Shown here one piece after another: positions 12,001 to 21,112 of a stretch of 64,000 bases of DNA. The notes under the pieces are model-generated. The model was not told where the DNA came from. It worked only from the letters and a program-made list of their open reading frames with translations, and did not search any database. The number at the start of each line of letters is the position of its first letter. Within the stretch, counting starts at the first letter, position 1. The stretch is taken from the NCBI GenBank assembly GCA_039720395.1, contig CM077827.1, positions 17,409,822 to 17,473,821 of the forward strand. Reading direction: 5' to 3'. The translations under genes were made by a program, and so were the position numbers. This DNA is from Liquidambar formosana (lineage: Eukaryota; Streptophyta; Magnoliopsida; Saxifragales; Altingiaceae).

Positions 12001-15000
12001 GACTGATAAGATTATGGTTAATCCCACGACCATTTTTGATGATATCAAGGCCTCTGAGGCCAACTATGATGTAATTTATCCAATTGATAATGAAATGAAT
12101 TCTGATTTCGCTTATATTGATATGTCTTTAGAAGAATACATTGCATTAATGTCCGAAGATCCCGATTTAAATAAAGTAATCAATGAAGATTATGAAAGAA
12201 GTGTAGAACCTATTAAAAGTGAAACTGTTAAAATCAACCTCGGCACCATTGAAAATCTTAAGGAAGTACAAATCGGCTCCACTTTGTCTATAAAAGAACA
12301 AACCGATCTCAAAATACTATTGAGTGAGTTCCAAGATGTATTTGCTTGGTCTTACGATGATATGCCTGGGATTGATCCGGAGATAGTACAGCATCACATC
12401 ATAACGAAGGAAGGAGCCAAACCCGTGAAACAACGATTAAGGCGAATGCAACCAGAATGGTTGATAAAGGTTAAGGAGGAGGTTACCAAACTGCTGAATG
12501 TAGGGTTTATACGAGCGGTAGATCAAGCCGACTGGGTTGCGAATATTGTACCTGTGCCAAAAAAGGATGGTCGAGTAAGAGTTTGCGTAGATTATCGAGA
12601 TCTGAATAAAGCCTGCCCGAAGGATGACTTCCCCCTCCCTCATATTGACGTCCTTGTAGACAACACCGCAGGAAGCGCCCTGATGTCATTCATGGACGGA
12701 TTCTCGGGATACAACCAAATTAAGATGGCGCCAAAGGACATGAGCAAGACAACTTTTACCACAGGGTGGGGCACGTATTGCTACACCGTCATGCCATTCG
12801 GATTGAAGAACGCTAGGGCAACGTACCAGAGGATGGCGACCGCATTGCTACATGACATGATGCACAAGGAAGTGGAAGTATACGTGGACGACATGATAGT
12901 CAAATCAGCAACCAGGGAGGAACATATGGATAACTTGGAGAAATTCTTCAAGAGGATTCGGAAGTATAAGCTCAGATTAAACCCTCAGAAGTGCACTTTC
13001 GGGGTTACAGCAGGGAAACTATTGGGATACTTGGTAACTCATAGGGGCATAGAAGTGGACCCTGTCAAGATCAAAGCAATACTAGAGATGCCACCACCAA
13101 AGACAGAAAAGGAAGTACGGGGTTTCTTAGGAAAATTGCAATATATTAGTAGGTTCATAGCAAGACTCACGCTAACCTGCGAACCAATTTTTAAGTTGCT
13201 AAGGAAGAAAGAGTCCAAGGAATGGAATGAGCAGTGTCAGCAAGCGTTTGAAGCCATCAAGATGTACCTGTTAAATCCTCCAATCCTTGCGCCTCCGCGA
13301 CCCGGGAAACCCGTTCTGTTATATTTATCCGTTTTCGAAGAAGCCTTGGGAAGTATGTTAGCACAGCAAGACGACCATGGGAATGAACAGGCTATCTATT
13401 ACTTAAGTAAGAAATTGCATGATTACGAGGCACGTTACTCCGCCATGGAGAAATCATGCTTCGCATTAGTCTGGGCGGTACAAAAGCTGAGGCACATCTT
13501 AATAACCTTTGAGGTATGGATAGTCGCTAGAATGGACCCATTGAAGTACCTCCTTGAGAAACCTGCGCTTAACAACAGGCTGTCACGTTGGCTGTTCTTG
13601 CTATCTGAGTTTGAGCTGACCTATGTTACTCAGAAGGCCATCAAAGGAGGGGCGGTAGCCGATTTTTGTGCAGAACACCCGGTAATGGGACAAGCTCTTA
13701 GGGAAGATTTCCCGGATGAAGATCTGTTTTACATAGAGTGTTCAAAGACTTGGAAAATGTATTTCGATGGGGCATCAAATCAATACGGGAACGGGATCGG
13801 AGTTATTTTAATATCGCCTAATGGGTCCCATGTACCTCTATCCATAAAGTTGGATTTTAAGAATTCTAATAACACTACAGAATATGAAGCTTGCATAGCA
13901 GGACTGGAAGCACTATTAGCCCTGGGAGTAGAGGAAGCAGAGATATATGGAGACTCCGTGTTGGTCATAGCCCAAGTCCAAAAGATATGGAAAACCAAGG
14001 AGGAGCACTTGAAGCCATACCAAGCCTACCTAGAAAGCCTAGCCCAAAAATTCCGTAAAATCACCTTCACCCCTTTACCCCAATCCCAAAATCAATTCGC
14101 TGATGCTTTAGCCACTTTAGCCTCTCTAATCAACATCCCCGAAGGAATGACCTTACAACCACTCATGATCCAACAAAAGTCCCATCCCTCCCATGAAACC
14201 GCTATTATGACCCTAGAAGAAGAGGTAGACGATGGAAACCCCTGGTATTTCGACATCCAAAATTTCTTAGAAAAAGGGGCTTACCCGTCAGGGGCAGATA
14301 AAAGAGATCGCAGGGCGCTGAGGTTGCTGGCAGCCCAATACGTCCTGTGCGGAGGGAAACTATTTAAAAGATCGCCCAACGGAACTCATCTGCTGTGTAT
14401 AAGTAAAGAAGCGGCCCGGGTGTTGGTTACCGAAGTTCATGAAGGGGTTTGCGGACCACACATGAATGGGAGAATGCTGGCAAAGAAACTGGTCAGATTG
14501 GGTTACTTCTGGTCAACTATGGAGACAGACTGTGTGTTATACGTAAAGAAATGTCATCAATGCCAAATTCATGCCAACATGCGGTGTACTCCGCCTGTAG
14601 AACTACATCAATTGACCTCCCCATGGCCATTCTCAGTCTGGGGAATAGACATCATTGGCAAAATTCACCCAAAAGCCACTGGCGGACATGAATATATATT
14701 AGTGGCCATAGATTACTTTACCAAATGGATAGAGGCGGAAGCATATACAGAACTGAAAGCCAAGCATGTGGCCCGATTCATCGAGACCAACATAATCTGT
14801 AGATATGGGGTACCTCATGAGGTCGTTTCGGATAACGGGTCGCATTTTGAAGGAGAAACACAAGAACTGCTTGATAAGTATCATATCCAGCACCACCACT
14901 CGTCTCCGTACCGGCCACAGACCAATGGGGCAGTAGAGGCGGCCAACAAAAATGTTAAGAACATTCTTATGAAGTCAGCCAAAACACACAAAGATTGGGC

Positions 15001-15487
15001 AGAAAGGTTACCATATGCTCTATGGGGGTATCGAACATCCATAAGGACATCCACGGGGGCTACGCCTTATTCTTTGGTGTATGGGATGGAAGCAGTATTG
15101 CCAGTAGAAGTTGAGGTCGAGTCTTTACGAGTTATGATAGAAAATCAAATTCCCGAAGCGGAGTGGACACGAGAAAGATACGAACAGCTCGCCTTGCTGG
15201 ACGAAAAAAGATTAGGGGCCATGTATCATGTGCAGGGCTATCAGAGAAGAATCGCCCGTGCATTCAACAAGAAAGTAAGACCGAGAAATCTAAGGGAGGG
15301 AGACCTGGTGCTAAAAGAAATTCTGGCTCGTGTCTCCGACCCCAGGGGCAAGTTCAGACCGAATTGGGCAGGACCATATATCGTCAAAACAATACTGTCA
15401 GGGGGAGCAGTCAAGATAATGGACGAGGAAGGGAATGAGTTCACACATCCGGTCAATATGGATCGTTTGCGCAAATATTATATATAA
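9002..15487 (+). CDS. gag-pol: gag-pol polyprotein of Tat-like Ty3/gypsy element 1 (one in-frame amber codon)
   Basis: A single frame of 2,161 codons, broken only by TAG at 9725-9727. In order: coiled-coil N-terminus; retrotransposon gag domain (FDGTGDPKQHLRQYM, SLSGDASKWYY); a knuckle-like CEFH...GH...C near 10,288; aspartic protease with DNGSALN near 11,012; G-patch domain (MGYIPGMGMGKNGQG) near 11,500; reverse transcriptase with YVDD at 12881; its own RNase H; a second, archaeal-type RNase H (MYFDGASNQYGNGIG) from about 13,757; integrase with an H/C zinc motif near 14,434, the D, D, E residues near 14,646, 14,830 and 14,935, and a C-terminal GPYIV module. The first ATG is 9002; the in-frame ATG at 9101 (MAAEPTLTD) is an alternative start. 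The amber codon follows ITGT inside gag, ahead of EVLTEEF, and a G-to-A change in a tryptophan codon is the simplest origin. Readthrough is possible but unproven. Confidence 0.95.
9725..9727 (+). other. In-frame amber codon inside gag
   Basis: TAG interrupts the gag domain, with the same frame open on both sides. The context is GGGACC TAG GAGGTA. It would cut Gag to 241 residues unless read through. Confidence 0.9.
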
Positions 15488-15663
15488 AGTGGATAAGATT
15501 CTGTATGGACAACAGGATGGAGATGGTGCGAGATTGATAGGGATAGTTTCACTAATAATAAACTCGACCACAACTTTCATGGCCATTATTGATTACATAT
15601 TTAAGAAAGGAAAGAGGAAATAAATGAAATGTATTCTGAAACAAGCATATTAATAAAAGCAAG
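15488..15663. other. Spacer between convergent pol and antisense gene B
   Basis: The plus-strand pol stop (15485-15487) and the minus-strand stop of gene B (15664-15666) face each other across 176 bp. The 3' ends of sense and antisense transcripts therefore probably overlap. Confidence 0.8.
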
Positions 15664-17002
15664 TCAAACTTTCAGTTTCTTTTTGTCCCCAAGAATTTGT
15701 CCTCCCCTTTTTCTTTTACGACTCACTTCTGCCTCCTCGGAAGCTCGCATATCAACCTTAAGCCAAATATAGTAATCTGAGCTCGGGGAAATTAACGGTG
15801 GTGCGACAATAGGGCGGATCAAAGTTCTGCTTGCCCAAGCTTCCCCAATTCGTTCAACGATGCGAGCCCTGGCAGGGCAGGTATATCCTAGGTGATCACC
15901 ATTTGTGGGAGTCTGAGGTAGGCCAAATTGCCGCCGAATACGGGAAGTGGGACAATATGAGATCTCCCGTAAACCGACCAACATGGCACCACGAGAAAAG
16001 ATGAGATCAATCGTCATCTCAGAAATTCTCCACCAGGGGCAAAACCAACAAATATCATGACAAGGAAGATGGGCTAGCATAGTGCGCAAATCGTCGGCGC
16101 CCGGAAACGGTTTTATAAGAGGACGATGGCGAAAGTCGGGAGGATGATATGCCCAGGGACTGACCACAGGCTTGCTCACCAGCTGTAGACGTTCCAACAG
16201 CCATATCTGCCATTAAGAAGACAGGGGAAATGAGGATCAGAATGTACACTTGCGTATACACCTATCATAATGCGTACGCACCTACACAACTGCGTACGCA
16301 CTAATGTTTGTGCGTACGCCCTAATGTGTGTGCGTACGCACGAAAGAAGGGGCATTTTACCCTCACCTGCAGAAGCAGCGGGCTGCCTCCCAAAAAAGAC
16401 ACTTCTTCGCGGGCAAATTTGTCCAGACCGTTGAGAGTATCCGCAAGGATGAGCATGCAGGGGTTACGCTCCCCAAGTTCAAGAACGACAGGCAGGATAG
16501 AAACATCCGCCAGACCTTCGGGTCCCACAAACAGATAACTCGCCGTCAGGACAACACAAACGGCGTTCAGATAGCAGTCAACCTGCACTGTCAAGATCAG
16601 GAAAGGGAGTGCAGTAAAGTATGATATTACGTTTTCCAGGACAATGCGCGAATCCACAAGCCATGATCGCGCGAGCCTCAGGGAAATTCCGAATGAACGG
16701 ACCAGATCTTCAGCCTTCGTGATAGTCATCTTCGGCAGGAGAACGCGGGTGAAGTCAGGTCGCCCAAGAATAGCACCAAATTCTTCCATGGTGGGGCATA
16801 GCTCATTACGATTAAAACGGAATACGTGTCGAGCGGGGTCCCAAAACTCAGCAGCCTCGCGTAAAAAGCTATGATTGATTTTCACATGAGCGTAATCGAA
16901 TAGAGAGGAAATTCGAAATTTAGCTTGAAAAAGATCGCGAGCACCTCGGTCCAGGGTTTTCAGCCACCGTGACAGACCCTGAGGGGGAAGAGAGCTCTCC
17001 AT
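15664..17002 (-). CDS. Antisense gene B: plant-mobile-domain (PMD) protein, two exons, intact
   Basis: Exon 1 is 17002-16377..16367 by the splice model: the donor CAG|GTGAGG leaves the exon end at 16367 (212 codons). Exon 2 is 16206-15664 (acceptor ATGGCAG|ATATGG, 180 codons plus stop). The intron is phase 0, giving 392 residues with no internal stop. Exon 1 carries AEFWDPARHVFRFNRNELCP and MEEFGAILGRP, the N-terminal part of the plant mobile domain. Exon 2 opens with IWLLERLQLV, matching the conserved W..ER signature of PMD proteins such as MAIN and MAIL1. The C-terminus is basic (SRKRKRGGQ, DKKKLKV) and looks like a nuclear localisation signal. The biochemical activity of PMDs is unknown; plant PMD proteins act in the nucleus in transposon silencing and gene expression. 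It is antisense to the host retrotransposon, so probably has its own promoter. Homologous to the truncated gene at 56454-57048. Confidence 0.85.
16251..16340. repeat. Palindrome array inside the gene B intron (5 sites)
   Basis: Sites at 16251 (TGCGTATACA, degenerate), 16271, 16291, 16311 (TGCGTACGCC) and 16331, spaced exactly 20 bp. The cluster fills most of the short intron of gene B (16207-16366), downstream of its donor on the minus strand. Confidence 0.95.
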
Positions 17003-17037
17003 GATTGATGAGGAGAGGCTTTACAAGAAAATACCCC

Positions 17038-17045
17038 AATTTATA
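17038..17045 (-). promoter_or_regulatory. TATA box of antisense gene B
   Basis: The minus strand reads CCTATAAATTGGGG about 36 bp before the ATG at 17002. The 5' UTR would be very short. A four-site palindrome array (17156-17226) lies 110-190 bp upstream, the same geometry as in the LTR. Confidence 0.6.
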
Positions 17046-17155
17046 GGCAGTCCTGGAAAGAGTCCTTAGTTGGACTGTGGTTGTGAAGCAGAGTTTGAGT
17101 CCTACAAGGGGACTGCAGGGAAGCTCCCTGCATCCTGATCTTGATCGAGTTATGA

Positions 17156-17226
17156 TGCGTACGCAACATCCATTGATGCGTACGCATCCAGTATACTGCG
17201 TACGCAGTAACTATGATGCGTACGCA
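17156..17226. repeat. Palindrome array upstream of gene B (4 sites)
   Basis: Four perfect TGCGTACGCA sites at 17156, 17177, 17197 and 17217, steps 21, 20 and 20 bp, between the stop of gene A and the TATA box of gene B. Confidence 0.95.
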
Positions 17227-17421
17227 TATGCTACATCACCCGGGAAAAGTCTGGGCCGCATATGAAGAAAATTTCGGAAAACACTCACAAGGAAAGAACA
17301 TAATGCAATTCAGAACAGCATGTAAAATTGAAAAGTAATTAGTTAAGTACATGTCCTCAAAATATAATAAATGATATTGTTCCAAAAAGAGAAAAGAAGA
17401 AGGAAATAACAAAATCTAAGC

Positions 17422-20068
17422 CTAGGTAGCGTCCCCATCACTGTCACTATCATCATCACCCTCCTCCTGAGCCTGCGCGATCTCCCGACAAAGCTCCCAA
17501 ATCGTCCGGGAGTGAGCCGTCAGCATCAGCTTCAGCCCACCGAACATCTGGTACAGCTGCTCGGTCTCAGCAAGGGTCAACTAAAAAGGGAAAGGGTAGG
17601 TTCGTTAGAGCATGCATAGCATAACTTAACAAAAAATCCTAGGGCTATTTTGCAGGGTTACGCAGGTACCTGGCGAGTCCCAGGAGGAATAGGAAGAGGA
17701 TAAGCCTGGGGATCTGGCACAATAGGCTCCTCACGAGGCACGCCCTCAGCATTGTAGAGGGGTACCGAATAAGATGGAAGGGTGATGGGGAGACCTCCCT
17801 CCAGCATGCCAGCAGCAGGTGCCTGATAAAAAAAAAAAAAAAAAAGAGAGAAAGAAGCTAAGTACGCGCAAAGATCAATAGAGAACCGTGACAAGGGAAG
17901 GACAGATGAATACCTGATGACCGATGAAACTGGGCATGAGGCGATCCCGCGCAAAGGAGGGGTAGTCATGGTCAGGGCCTAGCAAGCGGGATGCATAGGG
18001 GATACCACCAGACCACGTCTCCAAGTCCTCGGCTGCCATCTGGTAAGGGACAAGGGAAAATGCAGGGGGATCATAAGGGACCAAGGCGCACAAGGCAGCA
18101 TCTGCTGTCAACTGGGGCACCACCCTCTCCGCTAGATACAGGGCGCGAGAGCGAGGATAGGCAAGCAGACAGGAAGTCTCCGACATCGCCCGAGCCTCCT
18201 CCTCCCACTCCGGAGGACCTACCCCAGCCTGCCCCAACCACGGGCGAGCACGCATCCGTGCCTGCATCCAAAAAAAAAAAAAAAAAAGGACGGATGAGAT
18301 TAATGAACTCACATGAAGAAACAACAAAGGATAAATAGATAAGCTTACCGGGATAAGCGTGTCCAAGAACTCCCGGAGGCCGGTGTGCCCCAAGTCCTCC
18401 TGATCGCCCAAGGGACTCAAGTCGATATAAGCCTGTGCCCATAACTGCCCAAAAGCCAGAAAGATAATGATTAAAAGGAAAAAAAGGGAAAGGAAAGCGC
18501 TGAAAGTAGACACTTACCGACCAAAGTCGCCAACAACCGGTCAAGGAGTCGGACTTCACCCGACTAAGGGCATCCATGGTGGCATAGAGGTGCGATAGAA
18601 CTGCAGTCCCCCATCCATACTCCCGTGCCACGCTAAGGTCCTCCAAAGCTAGGAGCCAGCCCGGCTCGAAAGTCTGAGACGCATTAGGGACCAGATAGGC
18701 CCCTATGACATACAACATGAAGGCGCGAGCCATCGCATCGCGCTCCTCAGCAGTGCCCTGCCCCTTCCCCGCGAATGCACGATGTAGGAGGGGGTACTTC
18801 ATAGTAGCAGTCGGGCACGGCAAACCCAGGTAGCGCCTGGTGAGCGCATCTCTCTAATCATCAGTCAGCTCAAAGGTAAAACGGCGCCCCCTCATCCGAA
18901 GGCCCGTAAGGCGGTGAAAGTCAAGGGGAGTCAGAGTCCACTCCCTACCAGCCAGATGTAATGTGTGGGTGGTGTCCCACCAGCGCTCGGCCATGCAGAA
19001 GACCAAGGTATAGCTCGCCTGGCTGTAGATGGTAGCCTGCGTCAGCGTCCCAAAACTAGCGTCGGATACTATCTGCTGGGTCTCGGGCGTAAGTCTCTCC
19101 CACCACCCTGTGAGACTGTCAAGACTCCCCCGACCGGATCGCTTCGAAGGAATCTGCAAAATCCAAGGGCAGGTAAGTATACAGGTAAGTGTTATTATTA
19201 GCATGCGTACGCATTCATTAGCATGCGTACGTAGTAAAATGGATGCGTACGCACTAATCTGTCAATCACTAAATAGAAACGTATTTACGTATTGCGTACG
19301 CATCATATTCATTGCGTACGCATCCGAGAGAATGCGTACACATTGAACAGAACGCGTACGCCTTGTCCTTTCTCTGATAGGGTTTGAAAAAGCCATGGAG
19401 CACGTACGCACCCACATTCATTGCGTACGCACCCGAGAGAACGCGTATACATTGAACAGAACGCGTACGCACTGTCCTTTCTCTGCTGGGTTTGAAAAAT
19501 CCATGGATCACGTACGCACCTCACGCTATCACGTACACAGTGATATATTGCGTACGTAGTGTCATGAGATGCGTACGCGCATTTTCTGTCCCATCTCCGC
19601 TCTGTGTGAAATCACATTCCTAAGAATGCGTACGTAGTCGTATGACTGCATACGCATTACATGTCCTGCGTACGCAGCATCACCTAGTGCGTACGCACCT
19701 CTGAAACACTATCAGTCATCTTCAACCTCCGTTCACCATCCCCTCCATAGTTCAGTTGGTTTTAAGCAGTTTTCACAGTATTTTTTAGGGTCACTTCGTT
19801 TCGATTAACAAGTCCAAGTGTTTTTGAGTGGTGGCCATCGACAGAAAAGAATCAAAAAGGAAAAATGTTGCAATTGGAAGAACGATAAAACCGAAATGGG
19901 TTTTCGAGTTCGAAAAGAACTTACCCTTTGCTGCCTCGCCATATGCGAGAGATGCTCCTGAGGACGGTGGAGGATGCTAGGGATGGCGTTGGGCCGCAGT
20001 TGGGGGTCCCAGTGGTTGATGGTGAAGCCCTCGTCATCTCCGCGGGGACGTTTGTTCTTCGGCGGCAT
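17422..20068 (-). CDS. Antisense gene A: PMD-type protein, six exons, one amber codon
   Basis: Exons on the minus strand: 20068-19925 (48 codons, MPPKNKRPRGDDEG...MARQQR), 19153-18518 (212), 18444-18349 (32), 18261-17914 (116), 17822-17670 (51) and 17580-17422 (52 plus TAG stop). Every exon is a multiple of three and every junction has GT/AG, mostly GTAAG donors and long poly-pyrimidine acceptors, so all introns are phase 0. Exon 2 shows RWWDTTHTLHL, WTLTPLDFHRLTGL and ARAFMLYVIG, the pattern of PMD/aminotransferase-like plant mobile proteins. The C-terminus is acidic (EEGDDDSDSDGDAT). A TAG at 18854-18856 interrupts exon 2, in frame on both sides, so this copy makes only a fragment unless read through. 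The paralogue A' at 53286-55950 has the same exon plan. No function is known; a nuclear regulatory role is inferred from the domain. Confidence 0.85.
18854..18856 (-). other. Amber codon in gene A exon 2
   Basis: ELTDD is followed by TAG, then RDALTRRYLGL in the same frame; the paralogue A' is open at the matching place (HTDEDYLLAYLGM). A single transition from CAG or TGG would explain it. It is the second amber codon in this element. Confidence 0.85.
19204..19697. repeat. Palindrome arrays in gene A intron 1 (about 19 sites)
   Basis: Five clusters: 19204/19224/19244; 19293/19313/19333/19353; 19401/19422/19442/19462; 19509/19530/19549/19570; 19627/19647/19667/19688. Steps inside clusters are 19-21 bp. 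Variants (TGCGTACGTA, CGCGTACGCA, CACGTACGCA, TGCATACGCA) are mixed with the perfect TGCGTACGCA. A segment of roughly 110 bp is duplicated (AACAGAACGCGTACGC near 19347 and 19456). All lie in the first intron (19154-19924) of gene A. Confidence 0.95.
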
Positions 20069-20362
20069 CGTCGGCAATGGAGCAGCGAACGAAGAGGAGA
20101 GAGGAGGTTTGGTTGTAGGAGGAGAGGAAGGCAGGAGGAGTAGAGAGAATGCAGAGTGTTGATGGCCTCGAAGGGGCGTGTTGATGGCCTCGAAGGGGTG
20201 TGGTAATGACTTCGAGGGGCGCGATTATGGAGGAGAAGGGGTGCTGTTTCGGGGTTCAACGGCGGAAATGCCGGAGAAGGAGGAGGGTTTTGCGGATTTG
20301 AAACCCTTCCCCTGCTCAAACGGTGCCGTTTCCCTTATTTTTTTTAGTTTTTCTTGTCGAGG

Positions 20363-20452
20363 TGCGTACGCAGTTGAACCAGATGCGTACGCACATCTAA
20401 TACAGATGACTATATCTCACAGTGCGTACGCACCAGTATATGTGCGTACGCA
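20363..20452. repeat. Palindrome array upstream of gene A (4 sites)
   Basis: TGCGTACGCA at 20363, 20384, 20423 and 20443, steps 21, 39 and 20 bp (one position skipped), 295-385 bp upstream of the gene A start codon. No clear TATA box between array and ATG. Confidence 0.9.
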
Positions 20453-20491
20453 CATACGATGCGATTTGGGCCTGAAACTTAAAGTCCAAGA

Positions 20492-20955
20492 TTCCCTCGT
20501 CAGGGATTACACTGCAGATCTTCGTCAAGGCCCATACCCTCGTTAGGGTTTACTCATACGGACCTTCGTCAAGGCCCATGCCCTCGTCAGGGATTACTTG
20601 CTCCGGACCTTCGTCAAGGCCCATACCCTCGTTAGGGTTTACTCATACGGACCTTCGTCAAGGCCCATACCCTCGTCAGGGATTACTTGCTCCGGACCTT
20701 CATCAAGGCCCATACCCTCGTTAGGGTTTACTCATACGGACCTTCGTCAAGGCCCATGCCCTCGTCAGGGATTACTTGCTCCAGACCTTCGTCAAGGCCC
20801 ATACCCTCGTTAGGGTTTACTCATACGGACCTTCGTCAAGGCCCATACCCTCGTTAGGGATTACTCGCTCCGGACCTTCGTCAAGCCCCATACCCTCGTT
20901 AGGGTTTACTCGCTTCGGACCTTCGTCAAGGCCCATGCCCTAGTCAGGGATCTTT
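20492..20955. repeat. Tandem array, alternating 44/45-bp units
   Basis: About ten head-to-tail units built on TTCGTCAAGGCCCATACCC followed by TCGTTAGGGTTTACTC or TCGTCAGGGATTACTTG. Two unit types alternate (ending CATACGG or TGCTCCGG), giving a higher-order period of about 89 bp. The array lies between the gene A promoter and the polypurine tract. Satellite-like arrays are common in the 3' regions of Tat elements and can seed satellites. Confidence 0.95.
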
Positions 20956-21098
20956 GCATACCCAATCTGTTTTGCCCAAACAGAATCCTATCACTTTGAA
21001 TCGCATGGACTATGTTTGCTTTGGTTTCCACTCGGTCAGCGGGCCAAAATGGCGGCTCTGCTAAGTCTTTCGATACTACCCGTCAAGCAAGCGGTATC

Positions 21099-21112
21099 GA
21101 AAGAGGGGCAAC
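21099..21112 (+). other. Polypurine tract of element 1
   Basis: GAAAGAGGGGCAAC directly precedes the 3' LTR start at 21113 and primes plus-strand DNA in reverse transcription. Confidence 0.9.

Noticed and set aside
9956..15586. Minus-strand frames of 60-133 codons opposite gag-pol
   Set aside because: They are shadows of the gag-pol frame without recognisable domains.
6642..20452. Short regularly spaced repeats that look CRISPR-like
   Set aside because: The 10-bp palindromes with 10-11-bp spacers are far too short, occur in a plant retrotransposon and have no cas genes.
20492..20955. Array read as a repeat protein (LRQGPYPR units)
   Set aside because: The open frame is a by-product of a tandem DNA repeat; no start, no homologous frame in element 2.
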